From Oxalobacteraceae bacterium UBA4003 (GTDB lineage Bacteria; Pseudomonadota; Gammaproteobacteria; Burkholderiales; Burkholderiaceae_D), in NCBI GenBank assembly GCA_002384815.1, contig DGBN01000046.1, forward strand, positions 1-64,000: a DNA stretch of 64,000 bases, read 5' to 3'. Position numbers and translations under genes: made by a program. This document shows positions 9,248 to 17,451 of the stretch, piece after piece (the stretch's first letter is position 1; each line of letters starts with the position of its first letter). The notes beneath the pieces are model-generated. The model did no database searches. It was not told the origin of the DNA and was given only the letters and a program-made list of their open reading frames with translations.

Positions 9248-9805
9248 TCAGACTTTTTGCTGCACGTGATTGTTCGCTGTAACTTTTGATTTTGGGAAGG
9301 TATTTTCCAACGGCACGTGGCGATGCGAGAAGTTAGCCGTGATCCAGGCATAGACCGGGCCGATTGCATTCATGATGATCACGATATACAGAGCGGAAAA
9401 CGGATCTTTTGCAACCGGGCCAAAGCCGCCGAACATCGTCGCAAAGAAGGATGCGAAGCCGAAGAACATACCCGGGATAAAACTGAAGAAGGGTATCCGT
9501 GCAAACAGCATCATGCCGGCATTCAAACAGAACAGAATCACACATTCTGCAATGATCAATTCAGTGCCCGAAAATTGTTTCTTGGCCATGCCAAAACCGC
9601 TGACAACCAAAAACCCGGCAATCGAACCAATCGGCAAAACCGGCCAGATACGTTTCAGGTTGGCAGCGGTCGGACCGCCCATCGCAAAAGTACCCGCCCA
9701 ACTGATAAAGATCGCCCAGACTGGCAAATGCCAGGGCAACTGGACCATGAGAACGGTGGTAACCGCGAGTAGTGATGCTACAACCTCGTGTGGTGGTTTT
9801 TTCAT
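9248..9805 (-). CDS. DUF1097 (YcdZ-like) inner-membrane protein
   Basis: This 185-residue protein has about five or six membrane segments and matches the DUF1097 pattern: WAIFISWAGTFAMGG in the second helix and FIPGMFFGFASFFATMFGG near the C-terminus. The family, including E. coli YcdZ, has no proven function; a channel or permease role is a guess. It begins with AGGAG six bases before ATG, lies downstream of the amidohydrolase on the same strand and is followed by a strong terminator. That makes it the last gene of the unit and a candidate transporter for the pathway's substrate or product. Confidence 0.8.
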   Translation of the reverse strand: MKKPPHEVVASLLAVTTVLMVQLPWHLPVWAIFISWAGTFAMGGPTAANLKRIWPVLPIGSIAGFLVVSGFGMAKKQFSGTELIIAECVILFCLNAGMMLFARIPFFSFIPGMFFGFASFFATMFGGFGPVAKDPFSALYIVIIMNAIGPVYAWITANFSHRHVPLENTFPKSKVTANNHVQQKV

Positions 9806-9843
9806 GCTTGTCTCCTGATTTTTTGCTTAAGTATTTATTTCTA

Positions 9844-11160
9844 TTATTTGGAAGCAGCTGTTTCGCACACATGGTTTTTTTCACCATGATCGTGTGCACC
9901 ACAGCAACCGTGACGATGAATCGTGCTTTTATGCTGAGTGACCACGGTTATTTTTCCGCGTTTGATCACCCAGGAACGTGCAGGAATATCAAGCAAGGCA
10001 TCGGCTACCTGATAGGTATCCAGAATCACCAGATCGGCTTGCTTGCCAACCGCAAGACCATAGCTGTCACCGATACCGATCGAGCGTGCGGCATTGATGG
10101 TTCCCATGTCGAGAATCGCCGCCTGATTGGCAGGCGTACCGAATGAAAGTGCATGCGCCAGCATATTGCCAATGACCAGCATGTCTGCCTTACCGAATGG
10201 CGTGAAGGCATTGCGGATATTGTTGGATGAGTACGCGACATTGACGCCCGCTTCATGCAGAGCCCGCACCGGCGTCAGGCCACGACGACGATTTTTCACA
10301 TCATTGCGGCCGCCCAGATACAGGTCGGTAGCAGGCAAGGTCACAATGCTGATATCGGCCTTGCGCAGCAATTCAATCACCGGCTTCAATTCGTCAGGAT
10401 CGAGCGCACCCAGACTGGTGACGTGGCCGAGTGAAACTCTGCCCTGATAACCGGTATCGATGGTTTTTTGCGCAACGTAAGCAGCCGAGGCAAAACGCTG
10501 ATCGCTTGCTTCATCGGAAAAATCCGCATGCAAATCGATAGGCGCATCATGTTTTTGCGCCATCTCGAACACGATGTCGATATGGCGCTTGGTATCGTCC
10601 CATGTCAGCTCGTTGTATGGACAACCCCCAACCACATCGGCACCCATGTCCATCGACTTTTCCATCAAGTCGGTGGTACCGGGTGATTTGATGATGCCTT
10701 CCTGCGGAAATGCAACGATCTGAATATCGATAAGATCCTTGTATTCATCACGCAGTTCCAGCACTGTTTCCACGCCGATCAGTCCCTGAATCAGATCGAC
10801 GTCAGGATGTGCACGCAATGCAACCGTGCCGTTCTTCACTGCCATATCGAGTACCTGGCGTGAACGATCTAGTACGTCATTCCGTTCCTGTTTGCTTTTC
10901 AGGATGCCGGTGACGCGTATCGCTTCTTCCAGCGTGCCGAGTACCGGCGGCAAACGTCTATGCAGGAATGCTTTTTCCAGATGCAAATGCGGCTCGACCA
11001 GGCCTGGAATAACGGCACGGCCTTCTGCATCGATTGCATCTGTCGCCGAGGCTTTAATGCCTTCTTCTATCGCGACAATTTTCCCGTTTTTGATACCAAT
11101 ATCCATCAGTGGTTTGTCATCCCACACGCGAACATTGTGTATTAACAAGTCCATCTCCAT
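9844..11160 (-). CDS. CodA-like amidohydrolase with altered active site
   Basis: This 438-residue TIM-barrel amidohydrolase aligns along its length with cytosine deaminase. The first metal pair is kept as His58/His60 in VEPHLHLEKAF, then LHADFSDE, LGHVTSLG and a C-terminal ADLVIL strand. Two CodA positions differ: the HCDE motif carrying the catalytic Glu is HADF here, and the metal-binding Asp region (HDD in CodA) reads SSNN. Cytosine deamination is therefore doubtful; another cyclic amide or amidine substrate is more likely. The start at 11160 is chosen because AGGAG lies six bases upstream; an in-frame ATG at 11184 is less likely. It sits between ggt2 and DUF1097. The CodA comparison is from memory. 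Confidence 0.8.
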   Translation of the reverse strand: MEMDLLIHNVRVWDDKPLMDIGIKNGKIVAIEEGIKASATDAIDAEGRAVIPGLVEPHLHLEKAFLHRRLPPVLGTLEEAIRVTGILKSKQERNDVLDRSRQVLDMAVKNGTVALRAHPDVDLIQGLIGVETVLELRDEYKDLIDIQIVAFPQEGIIKSPGTTDLMEKSMDMGADVVGGCPYNELTWDDTKRHIDIVFEMAQKHDAPIDLHADFSDEASDQRFASAAYVAQKTIDTGYQGRVSLGHVTSLGALDPDELKPVIELLRKADISIVTLPATDLYLGGRNDVKNRRRGLTPVRALHEAGVNVAYSSNNIRNAFTPFGKADMLVIGNMLAHALSFGTPANQAAILDMGTINAARSIGIGDSYGLAVGKQADLVILDTYQVADALLDIPARSWVIKRGKITVVTQHKSTIHRHGCCGAHDHGEKNHVCETAASK

Positions 11161-11184
11161 AACCATCTCCTCTGGATGAAACAA

Positions 11185-12777
11185 CTAAAAACCTAATGCA
11201 ATCCCTTCGCCGCGCGGATCTGCGCCGCCTTCAAAAAATGGTGACCACGGCCCCGGCAAGCGGATCGCCTGCGCGGTACCCATACGCGGAAACGGCCACT
11301 GCGCCGCTTCCACCGGATGCCCTTGCTCACGCAAGGCATCGAACGTTGCCTCCGGCGCTAACGATTCCAGCAACAACTTGTTCGATGTATCCCCCCACGA
11401 ACGGCCGTACAACACACGTGGCGCATCGATGGCTTCCTGCACATTCAGGCCGAAATCGACTACCCGCGTCGCGACTGAAGTCTGTGTTTGCGGTTGTACT
11501 TCACCGCCTTGCGTTCCATAGACCATGTAAGGCTTGCCATCCTTGAACAGCATGCCGGACATCAGCGTCGATGCGCTTTGTTTGTCTGCCTTCAGTACAT
11601 TAGGATGATCTGCTTGCAGCGAGAAGAAGCTGCCGCGGTTTTGCATCAACACACCGGAGACAGGATCGGTCACGCATGCACCAAAATCGAAGTACAAACT
11701 TTGCACCAGGCCGACTGCATTGCCGTATTTATCGGCGATGCTGATGAAGGTGGTATCGCTGCCGCCAGGACGGTTTTCGTGTGTGCGTGCGGTATCGGCC
11801 AACCACTCCGCACGTTCGGCATTTGCCAGCTTCGGATCAAGTAGTTCTTCAATCGGGATATCGGAAAAATCAGGATCGGTCAGATATTGATCGCGTTTGT
11901 TGAAAGCCCATTTGATCGCCTGAATCATCGCGTTGTAATATTCAGGCGAATTTTCATCCAGCCCGCTCAGATCGATGCCGTTCAGAAAATTAAGGATCAT
12001 CAAGCCGGCTATACCTTGCGATGGCGGCGGCACCTGAAACGCTTGAAAACCGCGATAAGTCGTCGAGATAGGCTGTACCCACTTGGCGCGGTATTGATGA
12101 AAATCATCCAAGGTAAGCAAGCCGCCCTGGCTCTTCAGATAATTGACGATGGAGTGTGCGGTATGTTCATAAAAATGGCGCGTGCCATTTTTTGCAATAC
12201 CTTCCAGCGTGTCAGCCAGTGCAGTTTGTTGCAGACGCTCGCCCGCTTGATAGGCTTGACCGTTTTTCAGGAAAATCCCGGCCGAGCCAGGATCCTGACG
12301 GAATACGTCGGCATCGTCGCTGATCCAGCGACTGATATCCTGCGTCACCGCTACGCCTTCGCGTGCATAGCGTATCGCCGGTTCCAGCAAACGGGTTAAA
12401 GGCAGCGTGCCGAAACGTGCATGGGCGAGGCCCCAGCTATCGACGGCGCCAGGCACAGTGATCGCAGCACGCGGGCCGCGATGCGGGATCGCATCCATGC
12501 CTTGATAATCGGCTAGAGAAATATTTTGACCGCAAGTACCACTGCCATTCAGCGAAGTCAGCGTATTCGATTTGGCATCGTGGATCATCCAGAATGCATC
12601 GCCGCCTATGCCTATCATGTGCGGCAACACGACGCTCAGAGTGGCGGCGGCACAGATCGCGGCATCGACAGCCGTGCCGCCTTCTTTCAACACATCCAGT
12701 GCAGCGCCGGTCGCCAGATAGTGGGCGGTGGCGACCATGCCGTTTTCGGCATAACTGACTGGGCGGGTGGTTCTCAT
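11185..12777 (-). CDS. Cytoplasmic gamma-glutamyltransferase-family Ntn hydrolase (YwrD/HpxW-like)
   Basis: This protein of about 530 residues is a GGT-fold proenzyme whose predicted nucleophile is Thr342 (GGSDTTFISIADKYGN); cleavage there would give the large and small subunits. No signal peptide is visible, unlike the paralogue at 7.3-9.0 kb, so it should act in the cytoplasm. GGT-like enzymes of this branch include YwrD and the oxamate amidohydrolase HpxW, so an amide hydrolase role is as plausible as gamma-glutamyl transfer. The start at 12777 has GGAG five bases upstream; the adjoining ATG at 12780 is an alternative. First gene of the amidohydrolase unit, 24 bases before it. Confidence 0.85.
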   Translation of the reverse strand: MRTTRPVSYAENGMVATAHYLATGAALDVLKEGGTAVDAAICAAATLSVVLPHMIGIGGDAFWMIHDAKSNTLTSLNGSGTCGQNISLADYQGMDAIPHRGPRAAITVPGAVDSWGLAHARFGTLPLTRLLEPAIRYAREGVAVTQDISRWISDDADVFRQDPGSAGIFLKNGQAYQAGERLQQTALADTLEGIAKNGTRHFYEHTAHSIVNYLKSQGGLLTLDDFHQYRAKWVQPISTTYRGFQAFQVPPPSQGIAGLMILNFLNGIDLSGLDENSPEYYNAMIQAIKWAFNKRDQYLTDPDFSDIPIEELLDPKLANAERAEWLADTARTHENRPGGSDTTFISIADKYGNAVGLVQSLYFDFGACVTDPVSGVLMQNRGSFFSLQADHPNVLKADKQSASTLMSGMLFKDGKPYMVYGTQGGEVQPQTQTSVATRVVDFGLNVQEAIDAPRVLYGRSWGDTSNKLLLESLAPEATFDALREQGHPVEAAQWPFPRMGTAQAIRLPGPWSPFFEGGADPRGEGIALGF

Positions 12778-12857
12778 CATTTCTCCAGGAATCGGGTTCA
12801 TGGAAAATGAGCATAGGGATCAATTACTCAGGTGGAAATCGGGATTACCTGATTCTG

Positions 12858-12877
12858 ATCTAGGGATTTTCCTAGAT
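12858..12877. promoter_or_regulatory. Inverted repeat in the ggt2 promoter region, candidate operator
   Basis: ATCTAGG, six bases, CCTAGAT: a perfect 7-bp inverted repeat 81 bases upstream of the ggt2 start and just after the NarL-type regulator gene. Position and symmetry suit a dimeric regulator. No match to a known consensus is claimed. Confidence 0.4.
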
Positions 12878-12895
12878 ATTCACCCTGTTCACGTC

Positions 12896-13540
12896 TCAAT
12901 CGTAACCTTCATTGATCAAACCGTGTTTCAGCGCGTAATACACCAGATTGGCTGTGGTAGCCGCCTCCATTTTTTGCAAAACGGCTGCTTTGTGGGTACT
13001 GATGGTTTTATTGCTGAGCGACAAAATTCTCGCAATATCGTTGACGGAATGCCCTTCGACCAGCATGTTGAATATCTGGAATTCGCGTGCTGTCAGCTGG
13101 GTGTGCGGAAAATCCTGTTCCGGCTTGTGCAATTGCTTGATCAACTTGGCCGAAATTTCGGGCGAAACAAAGGTACTACCCTCAGCAACTTTGCGTATAC
13201 CTTCGATCAACTGACTGGAAGCCGTGTTTTTCGTGATGTAGCCGGATGCGCCGGCACGCATCGCCTGCACCGCATACTGGCTCTCCTGATGCATGCTTAA
13301 TACCAGTATCGGCAATTCAGGTTTGATCGCATTGATCTGCTGAATCAGGGCGATGCCGCTCTTGCCCGGCATCGACATATCCAGCACCAGTACATCGATC
13401 TGCAAGACCCGGATTTTCTGCAGCACTTCTTCGCCGTCAGACGCTTCGCCCGCCACCGCCATATTCGATACGAAGGAAATGATCTGTTTCAAACCATCCC
13501 GAATAATGGCGTGATCATCGGCGATCAGTATTTGAATCAT
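12896..13540 (-). CDS. NarL/FixJ-type response regulator
   Basis: This 214-residue protein has an N-terminal receiver (acidic pair D8-D9, phosphoacceptor Asp54 in LVLDMSMPGKSG, Lys in the C-terminal loop) and a C-terminal LuxR-type HTH (LTAREFQIFNMLVEG ... SNKTISTHKAAVLQKM). It overlaps the upstream kinase gene by four bases (ATGA), so the two form a cognate pair. The ribosome site AGGAG lies inside the kinase end. It sits directly upstream of the ggt2 unit on the same strand, so that cluster is a plausible target. Confidence 0.9.
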   Translation of the reverse strand: MIQILIADDHAIIRDGLKQIISFVSNMAVAGEASDGEEVLQKIRVLQIDVLVLDMSMPGKSGIALIQQINAIKPELPILVLSMHQESQYAVQAMRAGASGYITKNTASSQLIEGIRKVAEGSTFVSPEISAKLIKQLHKPEQDFPHTQLTAREFQIFNMLVEGHSVNDIARILSLSNKTISTHKAAVLQKMEAATTANLVYYALKHGLINEGYD

Positions 13541-14601
13541 TTTTCTTCTCCTGAATCGCTGGACGTTCCCTTGGGAATATGCACTTCGATGCTGGTACCC
13601 GAGTCCAGTCTGCTCTGAATTTTCAATCTGCCGCCAAGCATGAATGCACGCTCGCGCATACCGATCAAACCCAAACCATCTTTGCGCGAGCTGGCGCGGT
13701 CGAAGCCGTCTCCATTGTCAGTCACTTTCAATGTCACGAAACCTTTCGCATCCTTGAGCACCACCACCACCGAAGTAGCGTGACTGTGCCGGCTAACGTT
13801 CGTCAATGATTCTTGCAGAATACGGAAAATCGCCGTGCTGATGTCACGATTGAAGGCCAGCGGCGTAGAAGGCAGAATCAATTCACAGGTAATTGCATTG
13901 CGTTTGGCAAACGATTCCAGCAACCAGTCGATGGCCGATGGCAATCCAAGTTCATCCAGAATCAAGGGACGCAAATCGGCGGCAATACGCTGCACCGATT
14001 CCACCGTAGAATCGGCAATTTTCTTGAGTGCATGCACATTCTGCAACCACTCATCATCCTGCATCTCGCGTCGCGTTTCCATTACGCTCAAGCCAATGCG
14101 AATGGCAGTCAGCGATTGGCCCAATTCGTCATGCAACTCGCGTGAAATACGCGTGCGCTCTTCTTCGCGCACCGATTGCAGATAGGCCGACAGTTCGCGC
14201 AATTGACTGCGTGATTCCAGCAAATCTTCCTCTGCCATTTTTCTATCGGTGATGTCACGCGAAATGCCGGTGGTACCTATCACTTCGCCCTGCTCATTGC
14301 GAATCGGTGTCTTGATCGTGTCGTACCAGCGCAGTGTGCCGTCTTCGGTGTGGCGCCACTCTTCATAGCGCAAGCGTTCGCCCTGCTCCATCACACGACG
14401 GTCGGTGTCGATGTACTCGCATCCCCAATCGGCAGGCCAGACATCAATCGGCGTTTTGTTCAGGATGTCGCTTTCCGGCAAGCCGCATGCAACACAGAAT
14501 GCATCGTTGACGAGGATGTAGCGCGAATCCTTGTCCTTCAACCAGGCCTGATCCGGAATATTGTTCAGGATCGCTTTCTGCAATTCGTCATCCTTGCTCA
14601 T
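13537..14601 (-). CDS. PAS-domain sensor histidine kinase (HisKA_3/NarX family)
   Basis: This 354-residue soluble kinase has one PAS domain (about residues 8-125, ending in the PAC motif GISRDITDRK), a HisKA_3 dimerisation helix with phosphoacceptor His157 (RISRELHDELGQ) and a HATPase_c domain with DNGDGF and GLGLIGMRER. No membrane segment is present, so it senses an internal signal through the PAS pocket. It phosphorylates the adjoining response regulator, with which it overlaps by four bases. The start follows a GGAG/GAGG-rich ribosome site. Confidence 0.9.
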   Translation of the reverse strand: MSKDDELQKAILNNIPDQAWLKDKDSRYILVNDAFCVACGLPESDILNKTPIDVWPADWGCEYIDTDRRVMEQGERLRYEEWRHTEDGTLRWYDTIKTPIRNEQGEVIGTTGISRDITDRKMAEEDLLESRSQLRELSAYLQSVREEERTRISRELHDELGQSLTAIRIGLSVMETRREMQDDEWLQNVHALKKIADSTVESVQRIAADLRPLILDELGLPSAIDWLLESFAKRNAITCELILPSTPLAFNRDISTAIFRILQESLTNVSRHSHATSVVVVLKDAKGFVTLKVTDNGDGFDRASSRKDGLGLIGMRERAFMLGGRLKIQSRLDSGTSIEVHIPKGTSSDSGEEK

Positions 14602-14658
14602 ACCTCGTCTCCGCTGTCTAAGCCCGCTACCGTGACAGGAAATCCATCGTTGCAGGTA

Positions 14659-16065
14659 TTAATTGCTGCGCCTTGCCTTGATATCTTCCAGCAATTTCAG
14701 GAAGTCCGGCGATTCATTCATCAAGGAAGTGGCTGCCGAGCGTAATTCCCGGACGGTTTTCTTCGGCAAATACAAGGAAGTCGGTACATTGAGAAGTTCT
14801 GTCCGCCTGCCTTCATCTGCCAGATTCTTCAGACCGATATTAATGTAATACACCGAGGGTGGCACGCTCCCATTTTGCTGCGCCTTGGCTTGCGCCGACT
14901 CGCGCCAGCGATCGATGGTGGATTGCATCGCGCGTTCCGATTCCTGCGTATAGCGGGCAATCGGAATATCGCCGATCGCACGTACCACATCCATGAAACC
15001 AGGCACATCGGCACTCTGATCGATCAGATTCTCCGGATCGTTTTGTGCATTGACGACGATGACAACCAGCTTTTCCATTTCGTCCAGACGAAAATCGCGT
15101 TGCACCGCCTGGCTGCCAATCAGCGTTTCCAGATCGAGAATGCCACGTATGCTGAGATTATCCGACAAGCCGCCATCCAGCAAATGAATGAATGGACGTT
15201 TGTTGCGGTTGAGGTAGCTAAGCAGTTCCTGACTACGCGCACGCGATGCGGCGGCGCCCCTGCCGCGCTGATTGCTGGCACCTGCCTCCTGTATCGTCGG
15301 CGGCACCTGATAATCGCAACTGCCAGCGTAATTCCACAGCGTCACCGGCGAAAAAAGCAGCGGTACTGCACTCGATGCCGCCACCGCGCGCGCAATCGGG
15401 AACCTGCTTAAATCCGAACACAAAAAATTGAAGGATTCCTGAATGAAATCGAAACGGCCGCCCGAAGACATATCGGTGGCGCTGACAATCACAAATGGAC
15501 CTTTGCGCTTGTGTATCAAATCGTCAAATGTCGCCTTGTCAAACAACACCTCATCAAGTTGCTCCTCCAGCAGATCGGAGCGACCGAAACGCGGCGAAGT
15601 CAGACGCCACTGATTGGACAGGGAAATCACGCGACTGACGATCTTGTCCTGAAAATCAAGCTCGAGGAAACGCTCATTGAAATCCGTCAGCACGCCTTCG
15701 CCATGCAAACCGTAATACGCCGCCAGTATCGAACCGCCCGATACGCCATACACGAGATCGACTTCGTCGAACAGCCGTCGCGTTTTGCCATCGGCGACAA
15801 ATTTGTTGCGTGCCAATTCTTCCAGCACGCCATAGCCGAGCGCCGCCGAGCGTGCACCGCCGCCGGAAAACATGATCACCACAAACACCTTGCTGGCACC
15901 GGGTTGCAGATTCACCGACCTGATACTGTAGCCGCTATCCTCCTTGTATTGCGGCAGTTGCGTATTGACGTGGTATTGCACCAGACTGCCGCAACCGCTT
16001 AACAGCAAGGCAGCGCCCAACAGCAGGATGTTCCATCCCGTTTTTTTATATTTATTTGAAATCAT
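14659..16065 (-). CDS. Patatin-like phospholipase, lipoprotein
   Basis: This 468-residue protein has a lipoprotein signal with lipobox LLSG-Cys25, then a patatin domain: glycine-rich oxyanion loop FSGGGARSAALGYG, nucleophile elbow GVSGGS and the catalytic Asp in LLDGGLSDN. It should be a Ser-Asp dyad acyl hydrolase anchored to a membrane facing the periplasm. A C-terminal region of about 100 residues follows the Asp motif. It is 57 bases upstream of the kinase gene on the same strand. No good ribosome site precedes the ATG. Substrate unknown. Confidence 0.85.
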   Translation of the reverse strand: MISNKYKKTGWNILLLGAALLLSGCGSLVQYHVNTQLPQYKEDSGYSIRSVNLQPGASKVFVVIMFSGGGARSAALGYGVLEELARNKFVADGKTRRLFDEVDLVYGVSGGSILAAYYGLHGEGVLTDFNERFLELDFQDKIVSRVISLSNQWRLTSPRFGRSDLLEEQLDEVLFDKATFDDLIHKRKGPFVIVSATDMSSGGRFDFIQESFNFLCSDLSRFPIARAVAASSAVPLLFSPVTLWNYAGSCDYQVPPTIQEAGASNQRGRGAAASRARSQELLSYLNRNKRPFIHLLDGGLSDNLSIRGILDLETLIGSQAVQRDFRLDEMEKLVVIVVNAQNDPENLIDQSADVPGFMDVVRAIGDIPIARYTQESERAMQSTIDRWRESAQAKAQQNGSVPPSVYYINIGLKNLADEGRRTELLNVPTSLYLPKKTVRELRSAATSLMNESPDFLKLLEDIKARRSN

Positions 16066-16089
16066 TTTGATGAGTAGGCTGGCAGAGAT

Positions 16090-16114
16090 GTGTCTTTCCT
16101 TTCAGGAAAGACAC
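16090..16114. other. Perfect 11-bp hairpin in the patatin 5' leader
   Basis: GTGTCTTTCCT, loop TTC, AGGAAAGACAC, 25 bases upstream of the patatin start and in the divergent interval with the diguanylate cyclase. No U-tract follows on either strand. It could be an operator or an mRNA leader stem-loop. Confidence 0.45.
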
Positions 16115-16323
16115 AGAATTTTCAGCATTATATCGGTGCCGGCAAGGATGCGGTGGCGCGTAAACATGGAATATGGCGAGCGGATCTCGTTCAGCAGATT
16201 CCCGTAACGCCCGTACTGCCGCCTTGTGCCACACATCAAAAACTCGACGCATGCTAAAGTTGCCATCAAGCACCCATGGTAAACAGCTTGTCCTCTGTTT
16301 CCGACCACGCGTAAAACACCACA

Positions 16324-17274
16324 ATGACCGACACTGCAAGCATAGACCACGCCGTCTACAAAACACTGCTCGAATCCACCAAGGCAATCCCCTGGAAGAT
16401 AGACTGGAAAAGCATGACCTTCGCTTACATCGGGCCGCAAATAGAAACGCTGCTGGGTTGGTCATCATCGAGCTGGGTGAGCGCGCAGGATTGGGCGGAA
16501 AGAATGCACCCGGAAGACCGTGAATGGGTGGTTGATTTCTGCGTTTCCCAATCCAGGGCCGGGACCGATCATGAAGCAGATTATCGCGCCCTCACCAAGG
16601 ACGGCAGCTATGTATGGATACGCGATGTGGTGCACGTCATGCGCAATGCCGATGGTGAAGTCGAAGCGCTGATCGGATTCATGTTTGATATCAGCGAACG
16701 CAAGAAAACCGAAACCAAACTCATTGATCTGCAAAAGGAACTGGAAACGCTCTCCTTCAAGGATGGATTGACTGGTGTCGCCAACCGGCGCATGTTCGAT
16801 TCGGTAATGGAAGCCGAATGGAGCCTGGCACGGCGCAACCAGCAAACGCTTTCGCTGATCATGCTGGACATCGATTATTTCAAGCAGTACAACGATCACT
16901 ACGGACATATCAAAGGCGACGATTGCCTGAAGCGCGTTGCACAGATTCTCGGTTCCGCCACCAGAAGATCACGCGATTTTTTTGCACGCTTCGGCGGCGA
17001 GGAATTCATGCTGGTCTTGCCGGAAACCGATGCCGCATCCGCCATCAAGATTGCCGAGCGTTGCCGCATGCTGATCTGCAAGGAGAGTATCCCGCATGAA
17101 AAATCCGAAGTCACGCCCATGGTGACCGTCAGCCTGGGCGTCGGTACGATTACTCCCAGGGATCATGATGAACCGCTGCGGTTTATTGAAGAAGTGGACA
17201 AGCGCTTGTATCAGGCCAAGCAAAGAGGCAGGAACTGCATCGTCAATGAAAGCGAAACGCTTACCATGGATTAA
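16324..17274 (+). CDS. PAS-GGDEF diguanylate cyclase
   Basis: This 316-residue soluble protein has an N-terminal PAS domain of the PAS_3 type (about residues 15-135, WKSMTFAYIGPQ to FDISERKKTE) and a GGDEF domain with an intact active site, FGGEEF. An inhibitory I-site RxxD (RSRD) sits exactly five residues before it, so product inhibition is expected. It makes cyclic di-GMP from two GTP in response to whatever the PAS pocket senses. No EAL domain is present. The ribosome site is poor. It diverges from the patatin gene. Confidence 0.9.
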   Translation: MTDTASIDHAVYKTLLESTKAIPWKIDWKSMTFAYIGPQIETLLGWSSSSWVSAQDWAERMHPEDREWVVDFCVSQSRAGTDHEADYRALTKDGSYVWIRDVVHVMRNADGEVEALIGFMFDISERKKTETKLIDLQKELETLSFKDGLTGVANRRMFDSVMEAEWSLARRNQQTLSLIMLDIDYFKQYNDHYGHIKGDDCLKRVAQILGSATRRSRDFFARFGGEEFMLVLPETDAASAIKIAERCRMLICKESIPHEKSEVTPMVTVSLGVGTITPRDHDEPLRFIEEVDKRLYQAKQRGRNCIVNESETLTMD

Positions 17275-17451
17275 CCCATGCGTCAGCTCAATGTCAAGGA
17301 AACGTGATGACGCCTTGCTCAACCCGATAATTTCCACCTGAGCAAGGCCGAATTCCAGCTGTCGATTAAAATAGCGTTACGTCAGTGAATTGCACAGTCT
17401 TGAAGACTCGTCCTGTGCCTTGCGACGTCCTACTCACCAAACCCTACATTG

